DNA from: Candidatus Tenebribacter mawsonii
GTDB taxonomy: Bacteria > Cloacimonadota > Cloacimonadia > Cloacimonadales > TCS61
DNA: 6,172 nt
NCBI GenBank assembly: GCA_030765665.1
Contig: JAVCCD010000212.1
Span: 1-6,172, forward strand
Reading direction: 5' to 3'
The first letter of the stretch is position 1, and every line of letters starts with the position of its first letter. Below, in pieces: positions 1-5,853 of this stretch. The position numbers were made by a program, and so were the translations under genes. The notes beneath the pieces are model-generated. The model was not told where the DNA came from. It was given only the letters and a program-made list of their open reading frames with translations, and made no database searches.

Positions 1-54
1 AACTTTTTGAATCAGTCCTCTGACAACAGTTTGAACCTCGGGTAATTCTGGCAT
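1..54 (-). CDS. mutM: Formamidopyrimidine-DNA glycosylase, N-terminal 18 codons only (runs off the window)
   Basis: The gene starts with ATG at 54-52 and continues past the window edge. The 18 visible codons give MPELPEVQTVVRGLIQKV, the hallmark N-terminus of Fpg/MutM. In that family the N-terminal proline (P2 after Met removal) is the Schiff-base nucleophile and E3 is the catalytic acid; both are present here. The enzyme excises 8-oxoguanine and other oxidised purines from DNA in the cytoplasm. The start is fixed by the motif and by a purine-rich GGAAGAAGAG ribosome site just upstream. The ATG shares its A with the TAA stop of the upstream Fur-family gene (TAATG), so the two are probably co-transcribed and translationally coupled. 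The related Nei glycosylases start MPEGPE, so MutM is the better call. Zinc finger and C-terminus are not visible. Confidence 0.9.
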   Translation of the reverse strand, partial: MPELPEVQTVVRGLIQKV

Positions 55-464
55 TACTCTTCTTCCTTAATACACTCTTTACATACACCTTTCAAGTTCA
101 CGTGGTGCTCTATAACTTTGTGTCCATCAATAATGTCATCTTTGTAAAGATCAAAAGATTTGTCCATATCATATATCTTATTGCATTTAATACATTTAAA
201 GTGAATATGTGGGTATGTGTTATACTCATAACGAACTTCGTTTTCAAAAAGCGAAAGGGCTACCAAAATTCCTTTTTCTGTGAATGTTTTTAAGGTGTTA
301 TAAACCGTTGTTTTAGAAAGTGTTGGTATCTCGTCTTCTAAGGCTTGATATATCATATCTGCTGTAGGGTGAATTTTATAGTTCTGCAAGTATTCTAGAA
401 TTTTTATTCGTTGCATAGAAGGAGCGATATCATACTCTTTCAGAACCTCAATAATATTTTTCAT
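54..464 (-). CDS. Fur-family metal-dependent transcriptional repressor, PerR-like
   Basis: This 136-residue protein has normal Fur-family length and layout. Residues 1-80 form the winged helix, with the recognition helix around 48-61 (TLSKTTVYNTLKTF). Residues 81-136 form the dimerisation domain. The structural Zn(Cys)4 site is complete: C91xxC94 and C128xxC131. By alignment from memory with Bacillus PerR, the regulatory metal ligands are H32, E80, H86, H88 and D99. Aspartate at the D99 position (KIYDM) is PerR-like, whereas Fur usually has glutamate there. E80 replaces the aspartate of PerR and resembles Fur, so peroxide sensing is likely but unproven. The start is supported by AAGGAAG followed by TAATA and ATG. 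Overlapping inverted repeats lie 13-43 bases upstream, consistent with autoregulation. The stop codon overlaps the mutM start. Family is certain; the sensed signal is inferred. Confidence 0.88.
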   Translation of the reverse strand: MKNIIEVLKEYDIAPSMQRIKILEYLQNYKIHPTADMIYQALEDEIPTLSKTTVYNTLKTFTEKGILVALSLFENEVRYEYNTYPHIHFKCIKCNKIYDMDKSFDLYKDDIIDGHKVIEHHVNLKGVCKECIKEEE

Positions 465-473
465 TATTACTTC

Positions 474-507
474 CTTGTTACAAGTACAACTTTGTAACGA
501 TTACAAA
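474..507. promoter_or_regulatory. Probable Fur/PerR-type operator: overlapping TTACAA inverted repeats
   Basis: Two perfect inverted repeats share an arm. GTTACAA at 477-483 faces TTGTAAC at 492-498 (7-8-7). TTTGTAA at 491-497 faces TTACAAA at 501-507 (7-3-7). A shorter palindrome, CTTGT-T-ACAAG, covers 474-484. The block sits 10-43 bases upstream of the Fur-family start, and its near end adjoins the AAGGAAG ribosome site. A TTGACT hexamer at 533-528 on the minus strand could be a -35 element, but no convincing -10 lies at normal spacing; TGTAAT at 505-500 is too far. Fur-family dimers bind A+T-rich inverted repeats and often regulate themselves, so this is the best operator candidate. The half-site TTACAA is not the textbook PerR box (TTATAAT). 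Confidence 0.6.
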
Positions 508-542
508 CTTGAAATAGAGCTAATGACAGTCAAGAATTAATT

Positions 543-561
543 TAAATAAACATTTTATTTA
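543..561. other. A/T-only 8-3-8 inverted repeat between gene units
   Basis: TAAATAAA at 543-550 is followed by CAT and then TTTATTTA at 554-561, a perfect 8-bp inverted repeat. It lies 10 bases after the stop of the polyprenyl synthase gene and upstream of the Fur-family promoter region. It could be a weak end-of-transcript hairpin, an A/T-rich upstream promoter element or a second protein-binding site. The stem has no G-C pair, so as an intrinsic terminator it would be very weak. In such A/T-rich DNA it may also be chance. Confidence 0.25.
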
Positions 562-570
562 GTAATATAA

Positions 571-1452
571 TTAGGTTATATTCTCTTGTGATTCTTTTAG
601 TTTTAGGTAAGGTTTATCTGAAACATATTGTAGTAAACTTAAGAGAAGTTTTTTATATTCATTATTTTTAAAATTCTTAAGATTTTTTTTTGCCTTCTCA
701 CAATATATCTTTGCTTGTAAAAGCAGATTTACCTCAAAATTTTTAGGTTGTTCGTCATCCAAATAATCATCCATAAGCTGATAAGCAATTCCGAAATTCG
801 TTCCGAATTCCCCTAGTGCTAATACTGTTTTTTCATCTGCTCCAGCAAGGATTGCACCACTTTTACAGCAAGCACTCATCAATGATGCAGTTTTTGCGTT
901 TAAATGAGCAATATATTGTTCGAAGTTCGTAAATGGAGATATGATCTCATTGATCTCACTCTGACACATTTTTTCTACCGTTTCTGTCAAAATTGCTGAG
1001 ATTTTCGGTTGCTCAAGTTTATTCATTATTAGGAAAGCGTGTGAAAAAAGTAAATCTCCAGCGAGTACAGCAACTTTATTATTAAATCGGTGATTCAGTG
1101 TTACCTGCCCGCGGCGATGCGACGATTCATCTACAATGTCATCATGAATTAAGGATGAGTTGTGAATTAGTTCCAAAGCTGCTGCAAGTTCGATTTCTGT
1201 TTCATTTGTCTTAGATGTTTTACCATTCAGCTTAGATCTGAGTTCTCTAGCTAAACCTGCTGAGAGAAGAACCAGAATTGGCCTTAATCTTTTACCACGG
1301 ATTTCAAAAAAATAATTGAATACATTATAAAGATCGATCCTGTTTTCAGTAAAAGATAATAGCCTTTTTTTAAGCTCATTTTCCAGTAAGGAAAGCTCTT
1401 TGCCAAGAAACTCAAAAACTTGTTCCAGCCATACGTTCACTTCATTATTCAT
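571..1452 (-). CDS. Polyprenyl diphosphate synthase (long-chain type), apparently shortened near the C-terminus
   Basis: This all-helical trans-prenyltransferase condenses isopentenyl diphosphate with allylic diphosphates, here probably to build a quinone side chain. Family motifs appear in order: GKRLRP at 53-58, the first Asp-rich motif DDIVD at 104-108, RR at 113-114, AGDLLF at 131-136, KT at 187-188 and the second Asp-rich motif DDYLD at 228-232. Small residues (S99, S100) at positions -5 and -4 before the first motif fit a long-chain rather than a farnesyl enzyme. At 293 residues it is shorter than the usual 320-340. The stretch after DDYLD that normally carries GKxxGxDL and GKxTLP is absent, and the protein passes almost directly to the terminal helix (AKIYCEKAKKNL). 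The frame is intact and both metal sites remain. Its ATG overlaps the upstream prenyltransferase stop as ATGA, and the weak GGAT ribosome site suggests translational coupling. Exact chain length cannot be told. Confidence 0.85.
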   Translation of the reverse strand: MNNEVNVWLEQVFEFLGKELSLLENELKKRLLSFTENRIDLYNVFNYFFEIRGKRLRPILVLLSAGLARELRSKLNGKTSKTNETEIELAAALELIHNSSLIHDDIVDESSHRRGQVTLNHRFNNKVAVLAGDLLFSHAFLIMNKLEQPKISAILTETVEKMCQSEINEIISPFTNFEQYIAHLNAKTASLMSACCKSGAILAGADEKTVLALGEFGTNFGIAYQLMDDYLDDEQPKNFEVNLLLQAKIYCEKAKKNLKNFKNNEYKKLLLSLLQYVSDKPYLKLKESQENIT

Positions 1453-2363
1453 AATAATCTATCCAATACAAAACCAAGACTGAGCAGAACTCCAAATATC
1501 ATATGCAATCCGATTGTCGCTGCATTTGCCGGTAAAAGTTCTTTAATTTTATCATAATTTACACGAGCTACTTTTATCGCTTTTATACAGATTGGAAGAG
1601 TTAATATCACTGCTAATGTATAGATCGGGAACCAATTCAAAATCACACCAATGATCACCCAGATATAATTGAAAACAAGGAAGAAATAAAATAATTTAAT
1701 TGCTTTTACTTTTCCAAAAACAATCACCAAGGTTTTCTTCCCTACTGCTTTATCGGCATCATGATCCTCGAATTCATTGATGTATAGAATTAAACCTACT
1801 AAAATTCCGATTGGAATCGAAGCCAGCAGAGGTTGAAGAGAGTGAGTTTGAGTAATTACAAAATATGTTCCATAAACAATGAGTGGACCACATGCAATAG
1901 CTGTAATGAGCTCTCCTAGCGCAGTATAACCAAATTTTAATGGTTTTGCTGTATAAAAATACCCAATTAAAAAACCACTGATCCCAATGTATAAAATTAC
2001 ATTTCCTGCTGTGATAGAATTTAAATACAAACCGATAGCTGCTGTAGCAGAAAAGCAGAGTAACCCGGCTGTCAGCATAGCTTTCGGACTCAATTCTTTA
2101 TCTTGGATTACTCTGGAACCACCGCTGAACATGTTATGGTTTACATTGATTTCATCCAGGTTGGATTTATGATCGAAATAATCATTTACCAAGTTTGTGC
2201 CGGAATGTACAAAGATTACTCCAAATGTTGTTAATATTAACTTCAATAGATGTAATTCACCAGTCAGATTCCAGGCAATAACTGCCCCTAGAACAACTGA
2301 TACTAATGATGCTGTGAGAAACGGTGCTCGTGAAGCTTTGATCCATAATTTTATTTTATTCAA
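1449..2363 (-). CDS. menA: UbiA-family prenyltransferase, probable 1,4-dihydroxy-2-naphthoate polyprenyltransferase (MenA)
   Basis: This integral membrane enzyme of 304 residues transfers a polyprenyl tail to an aromatic ring, the membrane step of menaquinone synthesis if it is MenA. The first Asp-rich motif is NDYFDHKSNLD at 60-70 and the second is NEFEDHDADKAVGKKTL at 196-212; these bind Mg-diphosphate. The conserved GYFYTAKPLKFGYTALGE segment spans 134-151. About nine hydrophobic helices alternate through the chain, and the C-terminus (IGLHMIFGVLLSLGFVL) resembles MenA. The start is TTG: an in-frame TAA lies four codons upstream, AGAGGA lies three bases before it, and no other start occurs in frame until Met78. 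It overlaps the polyprenyl synthase gene by ATGA and follows nqrF after a repeat-filled gap, so it probably feeds the quinone pool used by Na+-NQR. Another UbiA-type product cannot be excluded because no other men genes are visible. Confidence 0.82.
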   Translation of the reverse strand: MNKIKLWIKASRAPFLTASLVSVVLGAVIAWNLTGELHLLKLILTTFGVIFVHSGTNLVNDYFDHKSNLDEINVNHNMFSGGSRVIQDKELSPKAMLTAGLLCFSATAAIGLYLNSITAGNVILYIGISGFLIGYFYTAKPLKFGYTALGELITAIACGPLIVYGTYFVITQTHSLQPLLASIPIGILVGLILYINEFEDHDADKAVGKKTLVIVFGKVKAIKLFYFFLVFNYIWVIIGVILNWFPIYTLAVILTLPICIKAIKVARVNYDKIKELLPANAATIGLHMIFGVLLSLGFVLDRLL

Positions 2364-2380
2364 TTTTCCTCTTTATTTAT

Positions 2381-2465
2381 AGCCTTATGAATGGTTAAGA
2401 TTTCAAAACCTCCGTAATGGTTTGAAAATAAACCATTGCGAAGGTCTATGACCATTCGCAAGGTT
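2381..2465. repeat. Cluster of 16-nt imperfect palindromic repeats (REP-like) between nqrF and menA
   Basis: Three clear 16-nt units share the pattern NACC-(8 nt)-GGTN: 2407-2422 (AACCTCCGTAATGGTT), 2431-2446 (AACCATTGCGAAGGTC) and 2450-2465 (GACCATTCGCAAGGTT). A fourth degenerate unit at 2381-2396 reads AGCCTTATGAATGGTT. Neighbouring units pair with each other. TGCGAA/TTCGCA plus GGTC/GACC form a 10-bp stem over 2437-2460 with a 3-nt loop and one bulged base. AATGGTTT at 2416-2423 pairs with AAACCATT at 2430-2437. The two hairpins compete for the middle unit. The cluster begins 2 bases after the nqrF stop and fills almost all of the gap. It resembles a dispersed intergenic palindrome (REP/BIME type) and may tune transcript ends or mRNA stability. 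There is no clean U-run, so it is not a typical intrinsic terminator. Confidence 0.7.
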
Positions 2466-2467
2466 TG

Positions 2468-3706
2468 TTAAAATTCATCGTAACGAATATTTTCTTTATC
2501 TACACCCAGATCGTAAAGCATCGTATCTATGGCATTCAGCATGGCTGGAGGTCCACACAGATAGTACTCAATATCTTCCGGCTCAACATGATCCTTTAAA
2601 TAATGTTCCAAAATCGCTTCATGAATGAAACCTGTCATACCTTCCCAATTATCTTCCGGTTTCGCATCGGAAAGAGCAATGTGGTAAGTGAAATTCGGAA
2701 ATTCTCCTTCGAGTTTCCTGAAATCTTCCTCGTAGAAAATTTCTTTTTTGGATCTTGCTCCATACCAGAATGTAACCCTTCTGTTAGTTTTCAACGTTTC
2801 AAATAGATGTAGAATATGTGAGCGCATTGGAGCCATACCGGCACCACCGCCGATATACATCATTTCGGCATCAGATTCATTTATGAAGAACTCTCCGTAA
2901 GGACCTGAAATGGTAACCATATCTCCAGGCTTCTTACTGAAAATGTAAGATGAAGATATTCCTGATGGAACTTTCTGCAGGATATTCTTTTTGTGGTCCC
3001 AGGGAGGAGTGGCAATACGAACGTTCAACATCACTATATCACCTTCTTTAGGATGATTTGCCATTGAATAGGCTCGAGTGATATTTTCAGTATTTCTGTT
3101 TTCCAATCCCAGTGCCTTTATTCTGGTCCAGTCTTCACGATATTCTTTTGGAATATTAAAATCATCATTAAAATTTACATGGTAATGGGGTACTTCCAAC
3201 TGAACATAACCACCAGGTTTGAAATCAAGAGATTCACCTTCCGGGAGTTTCACGACAAATTCTTTGATGAAAGTTGCCACGTTATCGTTGGAAACAACTT
3301 CGCAATCCCATTTTTTGGTTGAGAAAACTTCGTCAGGAACTTTGATTTCCATATCTTCCCGAACCTTTACCTGACAGGCCAATCGCCAGTTATCTTTGGC
3401 TTTCTTTCGATTGATGAAAGTCTCTTCGGTCGGCAGTAGATCACCACCACCAGATTCCACCTGACAAGTACAATAACCACAGGTACCACCACCACCACAG
3501 GCGGATGGTATTAGAACATCATTTTCCACCAAAGCATTCAGCAAAGTTCCACCAGTTTCGACTTCTTTTACATTTTCTATATCATTATTTATGGTTAATT
3601 TCACAATACCGTGTGTAACTAGGAATTTTTCAGAAATAACGATAGTAAGTGTTAGCAAAATAATTATCGCTACTATCATTGTAATTCCACTGATTATGAT
3701 TATCAT
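2468..3706 (-). CDS. nqrF: Na+-translocating NADH:quinone oxidoreductase subunit F
   Basis: NqrF is the NADH-oxidising entry subunit of Na+-NQR, anchored by one N-terminal helix with its catalytic domains in the cytoplasm. At 412 residues it matches the family (about 408). Residues 2-24 are the hydrophobic anchor. A 2Fe-2S ferredoxin domain follows with C70, C76, C79 and C111, the same positions known in Vibrio cholerae NqrF. The FAD domain carries RAYSMAN at 211-217 and GPYGEFF at 268-274. The NADH domain carries GGGAGMAPMR at 286-295 and LCGPPAM at 383-389. GGAG six bases before the ATG gives a good ribosome site. Unlike the standard nqrE-nqrF junction, a small cysteine-rich gene separates them here, ending 11 bases upstream. 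A palindromic repeat cluster directly follows the stop. No key residue is missing. Confidence 0.97.
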   Translation of the reverse strand: MIIIISGITMIVAIIILLTLTIVISEKFLVTHGIVKLTINNDIENVKEVETGGTLLNALVENDVLIPSACGGGGTCGYCTCQVESGGGDLLPTEETFINRKKAKDNWRLACQVKVREDMEIKVPDEVFSTKKWDCEVVSNDNVATFIKEFVVKLPEGESLDFKPGGYVQLEVPHYHVNFNDDFNIPKEYREDWTRIKALGLENRNTENITRAYSMANHPKEGDIVMLNVRIATPPWDHKKNILQKVPSGISSSYIFSKKPGDMVTISGPYGEFFINESDAEMMYIGGGAGMAPMRSHILHLFETLKTNRRVTFWYGARSKKEIFYEEDFRKLEGEFPNFTYHIALSDAKPEDNWEGMTGFIHEAILEHYLKDHVEPEDIEYYLCGPPAMLNAIDTMLYDLGVDKENIRYDEF

Positions 3707-3717
3707 TAATACTCCAT

Positions 3718-3858
3718 TTAGTGATGCTTGCAGGCAGAACAGGCTCCGCTGCAGGAATTATTATTTTTCTTTTCCGAATTCAATTTTAAACTAAATGCAA
3801 AGCTCAATATTGCAATGAATATGGCGAACACAAATATACTTAATAATATTGTTAACAT
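3718..3858 (-). CDS. Small cysteine-rich single-pass membrane protein between nqrE and nqrF (possible NqrM-like maturation factor)
   Basis: This 46-residue gene has not been assigned to a family with certainty. Residues 2-24 form one hydrophobic helix (LTILLSIFVFAIFIAILSFAF). A polar Lys/Asn linker follows, then a C-terminal CSGACSACKHH tail with C36, C40 and C43 in a CxxxCxxC spacing and two histidines. Translation is well supported: AGAGGA lies six bases before the ATG, directly after the nqrE TAA, and the nqrF ribosome site follows the stop. All gaps here are 11 bases, so it is an integral part of the nqr operon. The layout (helix plus Cys tail) recalls NqrM/DUF539, which is needed to mature Na+-NQR and is thought to supply iron to the NqrD/NqrE cysteine site. 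It also recalls FeoB-associated Cys-rich proteins. NqrM is longer and normally encoded after nqrF, so the function is inferred from context. Confidence 0.75.
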   Translation of the reverse strand: MLTILLSIFVFAIFIAILSFAFSLKLNSEKKNNNSCSGACSACKHH

Positions 3859-3869
3859 TATGTTCCTCT

Positions 3870-4484
3870 TTATATATTAATGCCGGAAAACGTCATGAAA
3901 GCCATAGCGATCAATCCGGTAAGCAGCATTGTGATTCCAAGTCCTCGTAACGGCTTTGGAACGTTTGAATATTTCAGTTTTTCTCTGATGGCAGCCATTG
4001 CAATGATCGCCAGCATCCAGCCTATTCCCGATGAAACTCCGAATACTGTTGATTGACCTAAAGTATATTTTCGTTCGATCATGAATAAAGATACACCAAG
4101 TATGGCACAGTTCACTGTTATGAGCGGTAGGAAAATACCCAATGCTGTGTAAAGTTTCATTGAAATCTTTTCGATTGCCATTTCAGCAATTTGCACCATC
4201 GCAGCAATAACAGCAATAAAAGCTATATAGTTCAAATAACTCAAATCAACTTCACTAAATTGAGACCCAAGCCAGCTGAGAGCACCTGCTTTTAGCAAAT
4301 ATTCATGAGCCAACCAGTTTACAGGTGTGGTTATAGCCATTACAAATACAACAGCAAACCCTAATCCAATAGCTGTGGTAACTTTTTTGGAAACTGCCAG
4401 AAATGAGCACATTCCCAAAAAATATGCCAGTAGAATGTTCTCTACAAAGACAGATTTTATACCTAAACTTAACATTTCTAGCAT
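3870..4484 (-). CDS. nqrE: Na+-translocating NADH:quinone oxidoreductase subunit E
   Basis: NqrE is an integral membrane subunit that pairs with NqrD and forms part of the Na+ and electron path. The 204-residue chain holds about six hydrophobic helices and opens with the typical VFVENILLAYFLGMCSFLAVS segment (12-32). C26 and C126 correspond to the cysteines of V. cholerae NqrE that, with two from NqrD, ligate the iron centre inside the membrane. Other family landmarks are MVQIAEMAIEK (96-106), LGIFLPLITVNCAILG (115-130) and GIGWMLAIIAMAAIREKL (153-170). The start lies 2 bases after the nqrD stop, and its GAGGAAG ribosome site lies inside the nqrD end, so translation is probably coupled. RnfA/RsxA is the paralogous alternative, but the neighbouring nqrB, nqrC and nqrF settle it as NqrE. 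Confidence 0.96.
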   Translation of the reverse strand: MLEMLSLGIKSVFVENILLAYFLGMCSFLAVSKKVTTAIGLGFAVVFVMAITTPVNWLAHEYLLKAGALSWLGSQFSEVDLSYLNYIAFIAVIAAMVQIAEMAIEKISMKLYTALGIFLPLITVNCAILGVSLFMIERKYTLGQSTVFGVSSGIGWMLAIIAMAAIREKLKYSNVPKPLRGLGITMLLTGLIAMAFMTFSGINI

Positions 4485-4486
4485 AT

Positions 4487-5101
4487 CTATTCTTCCTCAT
4501 AATGGCCAGTAACAGCACGTTGGAGCCAGACGATCAAACCTAATAAAATAAAGGCTCCTGGAGCTAAAACCATAAGTCCGTTATTTTCATATCCAGCATT
4601 GTAAAGCGATTGCGGGATCACAGAATATCCCATCAAAGTTCCTGCACCGAGTATTTCGCGACCAGCTCCAACAACGACAAGGATCAGAGAATATCCAATT
4701 CCGTTGCCAATTCCATCTAAAATGGAAGGAATCGGTTTATTAATAAGTGCAAATCCTTCCAATCGACCCAGTACGATACAATTTGTAATGATAAGTCCAA
4801 CGAAAACAGAAAGCTGTTTAGACACATCAAACATATAGGCACGAAGGATCTGATCCACCAGGATTACCATCGTGGCAATGATCGTCATTTCGACAATGAT
4901 CCTGATCTTTTTAGGAATGAAAGAACGTATCAAAGAAACGATCAGACTTGACATGGCAATGATCACCGTTACAGCAATTCCCATCACCAGAGAAGGTTTC
5001 AATTGTGTCGTTACAGCCAGTGCAGAACAGATTCCCAAGATCTGAATCGTAACCGGATTATTATGAATGATAGGTTCAAAAAAAGTTTTCTTATTAGACA
5101 T
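4487..5101 (-). CDS. nqrD: Na+-translocating NADH:quinone oxidoreductase subunit D
   Basis: NqrD is the membrane partner of NqrE, related to it by ancient duplication and inserted in inverted topology. This 204-residue protein has about six helices. C25 (in ILGICSALAVT) and C108 (in IITNCIVLGRLEGFA) match the two conserved NqrD cysteines that help bind the intramembrane iron centre. GNGIGYSLILVVVGAGREILG (132-152) and the LAPGAFILLGLIVW helix near the C-terminus are typical. The ATG shares its A with the nqrC TAA (TAATG), and a near-perfect AAGGAGGAG ribosome site lies in the last codons of nqrC. RnfE is the paralogue, but the nqr context decides the call. Nothing is missing or unusual. Confidence 0.96.
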   Translation of the reverse strand: MSNKKTFFEPIIHNNPVTIQILGICSALAVTTQLKPSLVMGIAVTVIIAMSSLIVSLIRSFIPKKIRIIVEMTIIATMVILVDQILRAYMFDVSKQLSVFVGLIITNCIVLGRLEGFALINKPIPSILDGIGNGIGYSLILVVVGAGREILGAGTLMGYSVIPQSLYNAGYENNGLMVLAPGAFILLGLIVWLQRAVTGHYEEE

Positions 5102-5853
5102 TAGATCTCCTCCTTTTGAACGAGTTCTTTTCGTAAATTTCGAAAGTAAGTTTCATATTTTGTTAAATCTTTCAAGAGCAGATTCATCACTCCATCACTT
5201 GTTTTAGTTGCTCCGGAAATTCCAGCAACTTCATACATTATGTTTGGTGAATTTGGAGATGGTTCCAATTTTAAGATTTTAACAGAAACCAGATTATCCT
5301 CGTCATCCCAAATCTGTTTGCCGATAAATTTATTTTGGAAATTTTCTGCTTCCACTTCTGAACCAAGTCCAGGAGTTTCTGCTTGTTTATAAAATGTGAT
5401 CCCCAGAATTGTGTTCAGATCCGGTTCCAAAGCAAGGTAACCATACATCGTACTCCACAAACCTTTACCGAGTATTGGAATGCAATAAGCTAAAACAACA
5501 GTTCTTGACTTCTTCACATAAACAGGAAATAATCTATCAGATTCTGGTTTTGTATCTTCCTTTTCAGGATCGATATCTTCTACCAGAATTCCTTCCGGCA
5601 GATTGATGATCTCACCTAGATTATTTACTACATAATTTTCGATATTTTGATTGTAGAGATCCAATATTTCTTGCTGAGACATTTTATTATTTTCCAGCAG
5701 TTTAACAGCTTTCAGAATATTTTTCTTCATATCTACTTCGACGTTTGTCTGCTGTTTGTCTTTCAGATAAAAAGCAGCTGAAGAAAGCAGCCCGGCACAG
5801 ATTATCGTGACGATGCTGATGAATATGAAAGTGTAGAGGTTACTGTTTCGCAT
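5101..5853 (-). CDS. nqrC: Na+-translocating NADH:quinone oxidoreductase subunit C (flavoprotein)
   Basis: NqrC carries covalently bound FMN and passes electrons within Na+-NQR. At 250 residues it matches the family (about 257). Residues 7-29 form one N-terminal helix, and the remainder is the FMN-binding domain on the outer face of the inner membrane. ETPGLGSEV (159-167) is a conserved element, and SGATKTS at 213-219 is the flavinylation motif, with T216 the expected FMN-phosphoester threonine. ApbE-type transferase is needed for this modification; no apbE is seen in the window. The ATG lies within the end of nqrB (14-nt overlap) behind a strong AGGAGGT ribosome site, and the stop overlaps nqrD. 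A charged loop around 92-107 looks variable. RnfG is the paralogue but is excluded by context. Confidence 0.96.
   Translation of the reverse strand: MRNSNLYTFIFISIVTIICAGLLSSAAFYLKDKQQTNVEVDMKKNILKAVKLLENNKMSQQEILDLYNQNIENYVVNNLGEIINLPEGILVEDIDPEKEDTKPESDRLFPVYVKKSRTVVLAYCIPILGKGLWSTMYGYLALEPDLNTILGITFYKQAETPGLGSEVEAENFQNKFIGKQIWDDEDNLVSVKILKLEPSPNSPNIMYEVAGISGATKTSDGVMNLLLKDLTKYETYFRNLRKELVQKEEI

Noticed and set aside
102..293. Plus-strand open frames of about 60-70 codons, here and at 1987, 2197, 2603, 3591, 4327 and 5409
   Set aside because: All lie antisense to strongly recognised genes, lack recognisable domains, and vary in frame relative to the real genes.
2363..2406. Possible sigma70-like promoter for menA on the minus strand: TTGAAA (2406-2401) and TATAAA (2381-2376)
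   Set aside because: The spacing is 19 bases, and the predicted transcription start would fall inside the AGAGGA ribosome site, leaving almost no leader. The TTGAAA also overlaps the palindromic repeat flank.
2437..2460. Intrinsic terminator after nqrF
   Set aside because: The stem is good, but the bases that follow on the minus strand lack a clear U-run and the stem is made from units of the repeat cluster, so it is described as a repeat instead.
3443..3502. CCACCA-rich tract resembling a simple repeat
   Set aside because: On the coding strand it encodes the glycine-rich loop around the 2Fe-2S cysteines of NqrF, a normal family feature.
4303..4518. 71-codon minus-strand frame overlapping the nqrE start
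   Set aside because: It is an out-of-frame shadow of nqrE and nqrD with no family signature; nqrE itself explains this DNA.
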